From NCBI RefSeq assembly GCF_043555875.1, contig NZ_JBIGHW010000001.1, positions 310,001 through 374,000 of the forward strand: a DNA stretch of 64,000 nt, read 5' to 3'. Position numbers and translations under genes: made by a program. Source of the stretch: Pelomonas margarita. GTDB taxonomy: Bacteria; Pseudomonadota; Gammaproteobacteria; Burkholderiales; Burkholderiaceae_C. The notes under the pieces are model-generated. The model saw only the letters and a program-made list of their open reading frames with translations, made no database searches and had not been told where the DNA came from. Each line of letters opens with the position of its first letter. The first letter of the stretch is position 1. Shown here piece after piece: positions 34,745 to 43,363 of this stretch.

Positions 34745-35952
34745 GCGGTCTCCAGCACCACGTCGATGGCGGCGATCGCGGCCTCGGCGCGCGCGATGGC
34801 TTCCTCGCGCGTGGCGGCCGTGCAGATCACCTGCGCGTGGCGCTGTGCGTGGTTTTGCGCCTTGTGCAGGCGGGTGCCCGGGGTGGGAAAGAAGGTGTTG
34901 AACATCTGCACGCCGGGCATGGCGCGCACGGCGTCGAAGTTGCCCGCGGCGCGGAACACCGCGTCGCCCTGCGGGATCCAGTAGCGCTGCGCGCAGCCCA
35001 GCTGCTGGCGGGGCGTCAGCGCGTCGATGTCGGGCGCGTCGCCCACGGCCATCTGCAGCAGCGGCTTGATGGCGTTGACGCCGGTCGCGGCCGGGATGCT
35101 GCCGGCGCCGAACCAGCCGCCGGACGTGCGGCAGGCCATCTCGATGACATGCGGCCGGCCCTCGTGCAGGATGAGGTCGCCCTTGGCGGCCCCGAAGTCG
35201 ATGTCCAGCGCGGCGATGGTGCGCTCAACCAGCGCCAGCACGGCGTCCTGGTCGGCCTGCGGCAGGCGGCTCGGGAAGTTGATGCCGTTTTCGATGAAGT
35301 AGGGCGCGTAGAAGTCCTCGCGCTCGTAGTTGCGGTCGGCGAACGCGAAGGTGTGGATGCGCCCGCCGTGCACCACCGACTCGGTGGAGATCTGCGGGCC
35401 GCGCAGCACGCGCTCCACCAGCACCTCGGGGTTGCCGGTGTAGCGCATCGCGTCGTCGTAAGCCGGCAGCAGCTGGGCCTCGGTGTCGACGCGGCACACG
35501 CCGCGCGAGCCGGCGTTGTCCACCGGCTTGAGCACCAGCGGGAAGCCGAACTCGCGCGCCAACCGTTGCAGTTCGCCCGCCGACCTCACGGCCGCAAAAC
35601 CGGCCACCGGGATGCCGGCGCGCTGCAGCGCGGCGATGCGCGCATGCTTGTCGGTGCAGCGGTGCGCCGTCTCGGGGGCCAGCCCCGGCAGGCCCAGCTC
35701 GCGGGCCACGGCGGCCACCACCTCGGGGATCTCAACCGCATGGCAGAACACGCCGTCAATGCGTTCAGCGCGCGCGATGGGCAGCAGCGCCGCGACATCC
35801 CGGATGTCGCAGACCCTGCTCACGTCGGCCAGTGCCAGCCCGGGGGCTGAGGCTGCGCCATCGCAGGCGACGGTGCGGTAGCCCAGCGCGCGGGCTTGCT
35901 CGATGGCGAGGGCCTGTTCCTGGCCGGCGCCGAGCAGAAGAATCGTCTTCAC
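34741..35952 (-). CDS. ATP-grasp ligase family protein
   Basis: A 403-residue ATP-grasp enzyme of the carbamoyl-phosphate-synthase/biotin-carboxylase-like class. It opens VKTILLLGAGQEQALAIEQAR. CTDKHARIAALQRAGIPVA and PLVLKPVDNAGSRGV are the ATP-grasp lid and Lys regions, and IEMACRTSGGWFGAGSIP gives metal ligands. Such enzymes join a carboxylate to an amine, often an amino acid or peptide bond. In this operon it may acylate an amino sugar. GTG at 35952 forms a GTGA overlap with the methyltransferase stop. Confidence 0.83.
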   Translation of the reverse strand: MKTILLLGAGQEQALAIEQARALGYRTVACDGAASAPGLALADVSRVCDIRDVAALLPIARAERIDGVFCHAVEIPEVVAAVARELGLPGLAPETAHRCTDKHARIAALQRAGIPVAGFAAVRSAGELQRLAREFGFPLVLKPVDNAGSRGVCRVDTEAQLLPAYDDAMRYTGNPEVLVERVLRGPQISTESVVHGGRIHTFAFADRNYEREDFYAPYFIENGINFPSRLPQADQDAVLALVERTIAALDIDFGAAKGDLILHEGRPHVIEMACRTSGGWFGAGSIPAATGVNAIKPLLQMAVGDAPDIDALTPRQQLGCAQRYWIPQGDAVFRAAGNFDAVRAMPGVQMFNTFFPTPGTRLHKAQNHAQRHAQVICTAATREEAIARAEAAIAAIDVVLETA

Positions 35953-36956
35953 GTTGAGGGGTGTTCCTGAGGTTGGGGCGTCTCGGCCGGCGGGCGCATT
36001 CTCTGGCACTTCTTGCGGGCAAACAGGACGACCTCGCGCCCGATGCCGCAGTCGGCGAAAGCCTTGTACAGGCGGGCCTTGAGCTCGCCCGCGCCGCCGC
36101 CCAGCAGCGCCTGCTCCAGCTGCTTGCGCTGGCCATGCACCTGGCGGCCCAGCGTGTCGTTGCCGATGTAGTTCTGGCCCATCAGCAGGAACAGGTCGAT
36201 GGGAAAGGTGGACTCGACATGCAGCACCTCGAAGCCGCAGCGCGCGACGAGCGCTGACAGCGAGGCGTGGTCGAAGTAGTTCAGGTGATGCGGCGGGGCG
36301 ACCCACCAGGGCTTGAAGCCCTGCTGTTCGCGCAGCAGCTGTTGCACCGGGTTGAAGTCGTTTGGCACGACCGTGCACAGCACGCCGTCCTCATCCAGCA
36401 GGCGGTGCGCCAGGCTCAGCATGCCGGCCGGGTCGGGCAGATGTTCCAGCACCTCGCCGAGGTTCAGCGCGTCGTAGCGGCCCATCCCGCCCACGCTGTT
36501 CTCGTCCAGGAAGCCCTCCTGCACGTCCAGGCCGAGGCTGTCGCGGCTGTGTGCGGCGGCCTGTGCCGAGGGCTCGATGCCGCGTACCTGCCAGCCGCGC
36601 TCGCGGCCGTTGAGCAGGAACAGGCCCGGGCCCGAGCCCACGTCCAGCAGGCGGCGCCGCGTGCCGGGGAGCCAGCCTTCCAGGCGCTGGTAGCGCTCGG
36701 CATAGACGGCGTCCCACCAGGGCTTGTCCTGCAGGTAGTGCTCGATGTAGGCGGGCTTCTCCTGCGTGTAGTAGTCGTGGGCGTAGACCTCGCGCAGCTG
36801 CTCCGGCGTGGGCAGGGGCAGCACGTGCTTGAAGCCGCAGCAGGCGCAGTCCACGACGCTGAAGTCGCCGACGGCCTCGTGCACCGGGCCGGCGTGCACG
36901 CGGCCGGCAGCGTCCTGCCAGGACTGCTGTACGGCTTGAGGGCTGTGCGCGTTCAT
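35949..36956 (-). CDS. Class I SAM-dependent methyltransferase
   Basis: A 335-residue methyltransferase. The N terminus has a small Cys cluster (CACCGFKHV, residues about 37-45) as in sugar C-methyltransferases with a zinc-binding N domain. The SAM motif I is LDVGSGPGLFLL (about 104-115), and NLGEVLEHLPDP is motif II. It probably methylates a sugar or sugar-linked group. It is 4 bp after the HemL-like gene and overlaps the ATP-grasp gene. Confidence 0.82.
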   Translation of the reverse strand: MNAHSPQAVQQSWQDAAGRVHAGPVHEAVGDFSVVDCACCGFKHVLPLPTPEQLREVYAHDYYTQEKPAYIEHYLQDKPWWDAVYAERYQRLEGWLPGTRRRLLDVGSGPGLFLLNGRERGWQVRGIEPSAQAAAHSRDSLGLDVQEGFLDENSVGGMGRYDALNLGEVLEHLPDPAGMLSLAHRLLDEDGVLCTVVPNDFNPVQQLLREQQGFKPWWVAPPHHLNYFDHASLSALVARCGFEVLHVESTFPIDLFLLMGQNYIGNDTLGRQVHGQRKQLEQALLGGGAGELKARLYKAFADCGIGREVVLFARKKCQRMRPPAETPQPQEHPST

Positions 36957-36960
36957 GGCG

Positions 36961-38289
36961 TCACTCCTTGGTCAGGCGCTGGAAGCCGGCGTGGTGCGGC
37001 GGCGTCTCCAGCAGGGCGTCGGCGGGCAGCGCGGCCAGCCGTGCGAACACCTCGTCGCAGGCCTGGGCGTAGGCGCTCATCTCAGTGTCGCCGTGGGCCA
37101 GCGAGGCCTTGAACTGCCGGAAGCCCAGGAAGCCGCGCTGCAGCATCTCGATGGTGAAGCGGGTGTTCAGTGCCACGGCCTGCGGATGCTGGAAGCCGAA
37201 GGCCGCCAGCGTGGGCAGGCCGGACACGTTGATGGCCAGGCCCGCCTTGGCGGCGGCGGTGGCCCAGATGGCCTTGGTCTGGTTGCCCAGAGCGATGAGT
37301 CGCTCTTCAGCGCGTTCGCGCTGGTACTTGCGCAGCGTCGCCAGCGCGGCCGTGGGGCCGACGCGGTCGGTCCAGTTGGTGCTGGAGATGAAGGTGGTCT
37401 GCGCGGCCTGCATGACGCGCTCCGTGCCCAGCACGGCGGCCATCGCGTAGCCGTTGGCCATGGACTTGGCGAACACCGCGATGTCGGGGTTGATGCCATA
37501 GCGGCGGTGGATGCCGCCGGCGCACATGCGGTAGCCGCTGGTGATCTCGTCGAACACGAGCACGGCACCGATTTCGTCCGCGATCTCGCGCAACTTGCGC
37601 AGGTACTCGCCCGGCGCCTCCTCGCCGCGCGCGGGCTCGATGACGATCGCGGCGATCTGCTTTTCCTTGCCTTTGATCGTGTCGCGCAGCGAAGCGATGT
37701 CGTTGAAGTGGAAGGGGATGGCCGTCCCGGCCAGGCCGCGCGGCACACCGTTGGGCTGCAGGCCAGGCATCAGCTGACCGTCCAGGCCGTCGGTCTCGCC
37801 GAGGTTTGCAGCCAGGTACCAGTCGTTCCAGCCGTGGTAGCCGCTGAACAGCACGATGTCGCGCCGGGTCTGCGCGCGCGCGATGCGCACGGCCATGCTC
37901 ATGGCCTCGCCGCCGCTGCGCGCGTAGCGCACCATGCCGGCCCAGGGATGCAGCTCGATCAGCGCCTCGGCCAGTTCCACTTCCTCGGGGCAGTTCAGTG
38001 AGCTGTTGACGCCGCTGCGGATGGCGGCCACGACGGCATCGTCCACCTCGTCGTCGGCATAGCCCAGGATGCAGGCGCCGACGGCCATGATGGACATGTC
38101 GATGAACTCGCGGCCGTCCAGGTCCCACACGCGGCAGCCCTTGGCCTTGCTGTAGTAGGACGGCCAGACGTCCGGTGCGAACATCTCGGGCCGCTTGGAC
38201 AGCAACTGCGTGCCGCCGGGGATCAGTTCCTTGGCATGGCGGTACAGCGCCGCACCGCGGCCGTTCTTCAGGTCGTCAAGGCTGTACAT
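36961..38289 (-). CDS. Class III aminotransferase, HemL-like (glutamate-1-semialdehyde aminomutase-type)
   Basis: A 442-residue PLP enzyme of the HemL-like subgroup. PLP Lys275 is in VFAKSMANGYAMA, the Asp is in LVFDEITSGYR (Asp247), and SGGEAMSMAVRIAR is the phosphate-binding region. A true HemL for heme synthesis is unlikely, given the surrounding sugar genes. It probably transfers an amino group to a sugar or nonulosonate aldehyde. Its start overlaps the end of the cytidylyltransferase gene by 14 bases, so translation is coupled. Confidence 0.83.
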   Translation of the reverse strand: MYSLDDLKNGRGAALYRHAKELIPGGTQLLSKRPEMFAPDVWPSYYSKAKGCRVWDLDGREFIDMSIMAVGACILGYADDEVDDAVVAAIRSGVNSSLNCPEEVELAEALIELHPWAGMVRYARSGGEAMSMAVRIARAQTRRDIVLFSGYHGWNDWYLAANLGETDGLDGQLMPGLQPNGVPRGLAGTAIPFHFNDIASLRDTIKGKEKQIAAIVIEPARGEEAPGEYLRKLREIADEIGAVLVFDEITSGYRMCAGGIHRRYGINPDIAVFAKSMANGYAMAAVLGTERVMQAAQTTFISSTNWTDRVGPTAALATLRKYQRERAEERLIALGNQTKAIWATAAAKAGLAINVSGLPTLAAFGFQHPQAVALNTRFTIEMLQRGFLGFRQFKASLAHGDTEMSAYAQACDEVFARLAALPADALLETPPHHAGFQRLTKE

Positions 38290-39046
38290 GGTCTTGTTGC
38301 TTGTCGGCTTGCAGGGATTTCAGGTAGCCCGCGTTGCGGGTGATGTCGGCGTTCAGGCTCATCAGGGCGGGCTCGCGTGCCAGCAGGGCCAGCACGTCGG
38401 CCGCGCCGAAGGGCGGGGCGCCGTCGCGGTACAGGCGCGAGAACACGGCCTGCAGGAATTCGTAGTCGCGTGGCTCGTCCAGCGTCCAGCGGTGGTGGGC
38501 CAGGCCGGTGAACTTGCGCACGGCGCCGTTCTTGAACCACTCCGGGTGTTGCTCGATGTAGGGCCCCACATGCTCGCGCTCGGACGGGAGCCGCGCCTCC
38601 CGGTGGGCGCGGGCGATGGCCTTGGCCGCGAACACGGTGCAGTCCAGCCCGTCGGGGAACTCGCCGGCCAGGCCGCAGAAGTCGTAGCCGCCGGTGATGA
38701 AGGCGTCCACCACCTCGTCGACGATGGCCGGATCCAGCGCCGGGCAGTCGGCGGTGATGCGCACGATGGCGTCGGCCTGGTGGGCCTGGGCGGCCTGGTG
38801 GTAGCGATCCAGCACGTCGTTCAGGCTGCCGCGCCAGCAGGCCACGCCGGCTGCTTCGCACCAGGCCTGGATGGCGTCGTCGCTGGCGTCGGTGGACGTG
38901 GCCACGACGACCGCGTTCACGCGGCGGGCATGCCGAACCCGCTCCACCACGTGGGCCAGCACGGCCCGGCCGGCCAGCGGCATCAGTACCTTGCCGGGCA
39001 AGCGCGTGGAACTCATGCGGGCCTGAATGATGGCAACGACGTTCAT
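38276..39046 (-). CDS. SpsF-type cytidylyltransferase (acylneuraminate cytidylyltransferase family)
   Basis: A 256-residue nucleotidyltransferase of the SpsF/KdsB-NeuA superfamily. IIQARMSSTRLPGKVLMPLAG is the conserved CTP-binding start and ITADCPALDPAIVDEVVDAF is the second block. It should activate a nonulosonic acid as a CMP-sugar, the role of PseF in pseudaminate synthesis. ATG at 39046 begins the family-conserved part; GTG at 39055 adds three residues. A 117-bp gap separates it from the preceding aldo/keto reductase gene, the longest gap in the operon. Confidence 0.84.
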   Translation of the reverse strand: MNVVAIIQARMSSTRLPGKVLMPLAGRAVLAHVVERVRHARRVNAVVVATSTDASDDAIQAWCEAAGVACWRGSLNDVLDRYHQAAQAHQADAIVRITADCPALDPAIVDEVVDAFITGGYDFCGLAGEFPDGLDCTVFAAKAIARAHREARLPSEREHVGPYIEQHPEWFKNGAVRKFTGLAHHRWTLDEPRDYEFLQAVFSRLYRDGAPPFGAADVLALLAREPALMSLNADITRNAGYLKSLQADKQQDHVQP

Positions 39047-39163
39047 GGCGGACACACAGTGGCGGGAAGGCCAGTATGTCCGCCCTCGCCGGGGAAGGCG
39101 CCGGGATTTGACGGCGAAAGCGCGCCGTTTTGTTGCGATGCAGCGCCCGGCGCGCCGGGCTGC

Positions 39164-40018
39164 TCAGCCCGCTGGCCAGCGCCGCGGGTCCCAGGCGTCG
39201 GGCTCTGGGCTGGCCACTTCGGGCCAGTACAGCGGCCGGCTGCGGGCCCAGGCGCCGGCAATTTCCTGGAATTGGGCGACGGTCTCTACGCCGACGACGC
39301 AGGCCGCCACGCCGGGTAGGCCTTGCGCCACACCGAGTGCCGCCTCCACCGGCGCGAGGCCGGCGGCATCGCAGTGCTGGCGCCAGCGTGCCAGCGCGGC
39401 CGCAGCGGCCGGCACGCGCCGGGCGCCGCGCTCGGGCGCCAGCAGCAGGCCCTGAAGGAAGGCTGAGCGCAGGTGCAGCTCGATGCCGCTGAAGTCATGG
39501 CCGCTGGTCAGGCGCTGGTCTAGTGCGTTGCCGGGCAACTGGGCCAGCTCGAGGTCCAGGCGTCGGCGTAGCCGCTGTAGTTCCTCGGGCGCGTAGCCGG
39601 ACACGCCCAGCTTCAGCGGTCGCCCGGCCTGGCGCAGCGCCGCGCGGGCCGTGGCCCATAGCGCATCGCCGCCCTCGGCTTCCAGGTCCGCCACGCTGTG
39701 GAAGAGCAGGCCATCCAGCCTGTCACCCAGGCGGGCGATGGAGCGCTGCACGCTGGCCTGCACCGCATCCGCGCGCTCGGCGGCCGCGATGGCACCCAGC
39801 GGTGCGATCTTGCTGATGATGCGAAACGGGTGCGGCCCGCACAGCGCGGCCAGGCGCGCCTCGATATCGCCATAGGCGGCGGCCGTGTCCAGGCAGCGCA
39901 CGCCGGCCTGCCAGGCGGCATCCAGGATGGCGGCGGCCGTGTCGGGCGCCACCATGTGGCCGCTGCCCACGGCGCCATAGGCCAGGCCGAACTGGACGGT
40001 GCCGAGCGCGAGCTGCAT
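39164..40018 (-). CDS. Aldo/keto reductase family protein
   Basis: A 284-residue aldo/keto reductase (PF00248). MQLALGTVQFGLAYG, RCLDTAAAYGD (catalytic Tyr in AAYGD, Asp in LDTA), and LLFHSVADL are characteristic of the subfamily that often occurs in SpsF/NeuB sugar clusters. It likely reduces a keto or aldehyde sugar intermediate with NADPH. It starts 1 bp after pseC. Confidence 0.82.
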   Translation of the reverse strand: MQLALGTVQFGLAYGAVGSGHMVAPDTAAAILDAAWQAGVRCLDTAAAYGDIEARLAALCGPHPFRIISKIAPLGAIAAAERADAVQASVQRSIARLGDRLDGLLFHSVADLEAEGGDALWATARAALRQAGRPLKLGVSGYAPEELQRLRRRLDLELAQLPGNALDQRLTSGHDFSGIELHLRSAFLQGLLLAPERGARRVPAAAAALARWRQHCDAAGLAPVEAALGVAQGLPGVAACVVGVETVAQFQEIAGAWARSRPLYWPEVASPEPDAWDPRRWPAG

Positions 40019-40019
40019 G

Positions 40020-41180
40020 TCAGCAGGCCAGCAGCTCGCGCAGTGCGGCCACGACGCGGTCCTGGTCGGCGTCGGTCATGGCCGGGAACAGCGGCAGCGA
40101 GATGGTGCGGGCGTAGTAGTCCTCTGCCCGGGGGTAGTCGCCCCGCTTGAAGCCCAGAGCCTGGTAATAGGGCTGGGTGTGGATGGGGATGTAGTGCACC
40201 TGCACGCCGATGCCGCGCGCGCGCAGGCCTTCGAACACGGCCTGGCGGCGTGTTGCGTCGTGTAGCTCGACGGCGTAGAGATGCCAAGCTGATTGCGCGC
40301 CGTCGCGCCGGGGCGGCAGGGTCAGTGGCAGCTCGCGCAGGATGCGGTCGTAGCGCTGAGCCAGCGCCTCGCGGCGGGCCTGCATGTCGGGCAGGCGGCG
40401 CAGCTGCGAGCGGCCGAGCGCGGCCTGCAGCTCTGTCATGCGGTAGTTGTAGCCAAGCGTCTGCTGCTCGTAGCTCCACGGGCCGTCTGCCTGGGCGAGC
40501 ATCTGGGCGGGGTCGCGCACCATGCCATGTGAGCGCAGCCTGTCCATCGTGCGGGCCAGCGCCGCGTCGCGGGTGCAGACCATGCCGCCCTCGGCCGTGG
40601 TCACCACCTTGACGGCGTGGAAGCTGAACACGCTGATGTCGGCCCAGTCGGAAGCCATGGGCTTGCCGTCCAGCGTGGCGCCGGTGGCATGGGAGCCGTC
40701 CTGCAGCAGATGGAAGCCGTAGCGATCTGCCAGCGCACGCAGCGCCGGCCAGTCGCAGGGCAGGCCGGCGAAGTCGACCGGGATGAGGACCTGCGGCAGC
40801 GTGCCTGTGGCTGCGGCGGCTTCCAGCTTGGCGGCCAGCCCGGCCGTGCTGATCTGGCGCGTGGCGGGGTCGATGTCGACGAAGTCCACCTCGGCGCCAC
40901 AGTAGCGAGCGCAGTTGGCGGAGGCGAGGAAGCTGTTGGTGCAGGTCCAGACCCGGCTGCCAGCGCTCACGCCCAGCGCCAGGCAAGCGATGTGCAGCGC
41001 CTGCGTCGCATTGCCGACCGCCAGCGCATGGGGTACCTGATGGACAGCGGCGAATTCGGCCTCGAAGGCCGGCAACTGCTGGCCCTGGGTCAGGAAGTCC
41101 GAGCGCAGCACGGCAGTGACGGCCGCGATGTCGTCGTCATCGATGTGCTGGCGGCTGTAGGGGAGGGGGAGCAGGCTCAT
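40020..41180 (-). CDS. pseC: UDP-4-amino-4,6-dideoxy-N-acetyl-beta-L-altrosamine transaminase (PseC-like)
   Basis: A 386-residue DegT/DnrJ/EryC1 aminotransferase. LPYSRQHIDDDDIAAV at the N terminus is the PseC signature, PLP Lys191 lies in SFHAVKVVTTAEGG, and HYIPIHTQPYY near residue 335 is also PseC-like. It aminates C4 of the 4-keto product of PseB. It is 1 bp after pseB. Assignment is good because of the PseB partner. Confidence 0.88.
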   Translation of the reverse strand: MSLLPLPYSRQHIDDDDIAAVTAVLRSDFLTQGQQLPAFEAEFAAVHQVPHALAVGNATQALHIACLALGVSAGSRVWTCTNSFLASANCARYCGAEVDFVDIDPATRQISTAGLAAKLEAAAATGTLPQVLIPVDFAGLPCDWPALRALADRYGFHLLQDGSHATGATLDGKPMASDWADISVFSFHAVKVVTTAEGGMVCTRDAALARTMDRLRSHGMVRDPAQMLAQADGPWSYEQQTLGYNYRMTELQAALGRSQLRRLPDMQARREALAQRYDRILRELPLTLPPRRDGAQSAWHLYAVELHDATRRQAVFEGLRARGIGVQVHYIPIHTQPYYQALGFKRGDYPRAEDYYARTISLPLFPAMTDADQDRVVAALRELLAC

Positions 41181-41181
41181 G

Positions 41182-42183
41182 TCAGAGGCGCGCTTCCGGC
41201 ATGTGCGTGCGGATCAGCTCGCGCAGCTGCTCCACGCTCAGGAAGTCGCTGTTGCTGCCGCTGTCGTAGGCGAAGCCGGCGGGCACGCGGCTGGCGCGGG
41301 TGGTGCGGCAGTAGTCGTCGATGTCACTACCGGCCGGCAGGATGGCGTAGTAGTCGCCCAGGTCCACGGTCTGGTAGCTGTCGCCGGCGGTGATCATTTC
41401 CTCGTGAATCTTCTCGCCGGGTCGTACGCCGACGATCTCCTGGCGGCACTCCGGCCCCACGGCCTGCGCGACGTCGGTGATGCGGTAGGACGGGATCTTG
41501 GGCACGAAGATCTCGCCGCCCTGCGCGTGCTGCAGTGCCCACAGCACCATCTCCACGCCGTCCTGCAGCGAGATGTTGAAGCGGGTCATCTGCGGGTCGG
41601 TGATGGGCAGCACGCCGCTGCCGCGCTTGTCCAGGAAGAAAGGGATGACCGAGCCGCGGCTGCCCATCACATTGCCGTAACGCACCACCGAGTAGCGGGT
41701 CTGGCGCGAGCCGCGGATGTTGTTTGCCGCGATGAACAGCTTGTCCGAGCACAGCTTGGTGGCGCCGTACAGGTTGATGGGCGCGGCGGCCTTGTCGGTG
41801 GACAGCGCCACGACGCGCTCCACCTCGTTGTCCATGCATCCCTCGATGAGGTTCTGCGCTCCAAGGATGTTGGTCTTGATGCACTCGAAGGGGTTGTACT
41901 CGGCGGCCGGTACCTGCTTGAGCGCGGCGGCGTGGATGACGATGTCCACGCCTTCCAGCGCGCGACGCACGCGCGGCGCGTCGCGCACATCGCCGAGGAA
42001 GTAGCGGATGGCAGGGTAGGCGCGCTCGCCGAAGCGCTGCGACATCTCGAACTGCTTGAGCTCGTCGCGCGAGAACACCACGACACGGCGCACGTCCGGG
42101 TAGCGCTGGAACACCGTGTCGACGAAGGCCTTGCCGAACGAGCCTGTGGCGCCGGTGATGAGGATGGACTTGCCGTTGAGCAT
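41182..42183 (-). CDS. pseB: UDP-N-acetylglucosamine 4,6-dehydratase (inverting), PseB
   Basis: A 333-residue short-chain dehydrogenase/reductase of the FlaA1/PseB type. NAD loop GATGSFG (residues 11-17), catalytic ALSTDKAAAP (Asp130, Lys131) and YGATK (Tyr139, Lys143) match the inverting dehydratase. It turns UDP-GlcNAc into UDP-2-acetamido-2,6-dideoxy-beta-L-arabino-hexos-4-ulose, the first step to pseudaminic acid. ATG at 42183 is chosen; the frame to 42351 is unconserved. It is the first gene of the eleven-gene operon. Confidence 0.92.
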   Translation of the reverse strand: MLNGKSILITGATGSFGKAFVDTVFQRYPDVRRVVVFSRDELKQFEMSQRFGERAYPAIRYFLGDVRDAPRVRRALEGVDIVIHAAALKQVPAAEYNPFECIKTNILGAQNLIEGCMDNEVERVVALSTDKAAAPINLYGATKLCSDKLFIAANNIRGSRQTRYSVVRYGNVMGSRGSVIPFFLDKRGSGVLPITDPQMTRFNISLQDGVEMVLWALQHAQGGEIFVPKIPSYRITDVAQAVGPECRQEIVGVRPGEKIHEEMITAGDSYQTVDLGDYYAILPAGSDIDDYCRTTRASRVPAGFAYDSGSNSDFLSVEQLRELIRTHMPEARL

Positions 42184-42418
42184 GGTGACGGGCCTGACGA
42201 GGTTGCGTGGCGGAACCGGGCGGTCCGGCGACGAAAGGGCGAGAGCTTGCAACAGCCACTGTCCCAGGACTTGAGGGTACAAATCCGGTGAAAAGCGGCC
42301 GGCGGACGATGCATTTTGCGGCCGCCGCGAACCATTGCGGATGCAAGGCATGACCAGCCAGGTGAAGCCCGGCGATCTCCGCGCTTGTGCGGGCGCCGTG
42401 ACCTGTTAGCGTGCCGGT
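42184..42418. promoter_or_regulatory. Divergent promoter region, pseB operon versus WxcM-type gene
   Basis: This 235-bp gap separates the start of the eleven-gene minus-strand operon from the plus-strand WxcM-type gene. AT-richer stretches near 42280-42320 are candidate core promoters. No operator repeat was recognised. Confidence 0.35.
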
Positions 42419-43363
42419 ATGACGACTGATGCTCCCTTCATCCACGCCCAGGCCCTGGTGGAGAGCCCGCACATCGGCGTGGGCAGCCGCGTCTGGGCGT
42501 TCGCCCACATCCTGCCCGGCGCCCGCATCGGGCGCGACGCCAACATCTGCGACCACGTCTTCATCGAGAACGCGGTGCAGCTCGGCGACCGGGTGACGGT
42601 CAAGTGCGGCGTGCAGCTGTGGGACGGCGTGCAGGTGGACGATGACGTCTTCATCGGCCCCAACGTCACCTTCTCCAACGACCCCTTCCCGCGCAGCAAG
42701 CAGCGCCCCGAGCAGCCGCTGCGGACCTGGGTGCGCAAGGGCGCGAGCATCGGCGCCAACGCCACCATCCGGCCCGGGCTGACCATAGGCGCGGGCGCCA
42801 TGGTGCAGGACGGCGCCGTCGTCACCCGCGATGTGCCGCCGCATGCCATCGTGGCCGGCAATCCGGCGCATGTGGTGGGCTATGTGGACACCGGCACACG
42901 GCCGGCCGAGCCGGCCCGGCGCGTGAACGCCGATGACCTGACGCTGCAGGTGCCCGGCGCTGCGCTGGTGAAGCTGCCCAAGGTCATCGATATGCGCGGC
43001 TCGCTGACCGTGGGCCAGGTGGACGCGCAGCTGCCCTTCGTGCCGCAGCGCTTCTTCCTCGTCTACGACGTGCCCAGCCGCGAGGTGCGGGGCGAGCATG
43101 CGCACAAGGCCTGCCACCAGTTCCTGGTCTGTGTGAAGGGCAGCCTCAGCGTGGTGCTGGACGACGGCGAGCACCGCGACGAGGTGCTGCTGGACAGCCC
43201 GCTGCTGGGCTTGCACATCCCGCCCATGGTCTGGGGCATCCAGTACCGCTTCAGTGCCGATGCGGTGCTGCTGGTGCTGGCCTCCGACCCCTACGACCCG
43301 GCCGACTACCTTCGCAGCTATGACGACTACCTCGCCGCCGTCGCCACGCACCGCCATGGTTGA
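42419..43363 (+). CDS. WxcM-type bifunctional protein: hexapeptide acyltransferase fused to 3,4-ketoisomerase
   Basis: A 314-residue fusion. Residues 1 to about 160 form a left-handed beta-helix acetyltransferase (GARIGRDANICDHVFIEN, GASIGANATIRPGLTIGAGA) like FdtC/QdtC/WlbB. Residues about 175-314 form a FdtA/QdtA cupin (VPSREVRGEHAHKACHQFLV with the catalytic-type His pair, and IPPMVWGIQYRF). This is the WxcM arrangement: isomerisation of dTDP-4-keto-6-deoxyglucose and later N-acetylation at C3. It overlaps the aminotransferase gene by eight bases. RmlA/RmlB partners are not in the window. Confidence 0.88.
   Translation: MTTDAPFIHAQALVESPHIGVGSRVWAFAHILPGARIGRDANICDHVFIENAVQLGDRVTVKCGVQLWDGVQVDDDVFIGPNVTFSNDPFPRSKQRPEQPLRTWVRKGASIGANATIRPGLTIGAGAMVQDGAVVTRDVPPHAIVAGNPAHVVGYVDTGTRPAEPARRVNADDLTLQVPGAALVKLPKVIDMRGSLTVGQVDAQLPFVPQRFFLVYDVPSREVRGEHAHKACHQFLVCVKGSLSVVLDDGEHRDEVLLDSPLLGLHIPPMVWGIQYRFSADAVLLVLASDPYDPADYLRSYDDYLAAVATHRHG

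Noticed and set aside
29636..42183. A flagellin glycosylation island
   Set aside because: No flagellin, maf-type transferase or flagellar gene is in the window, so the pathway cannot be tied to flagella from this sequence. It remains possible elsewhere in the genome.
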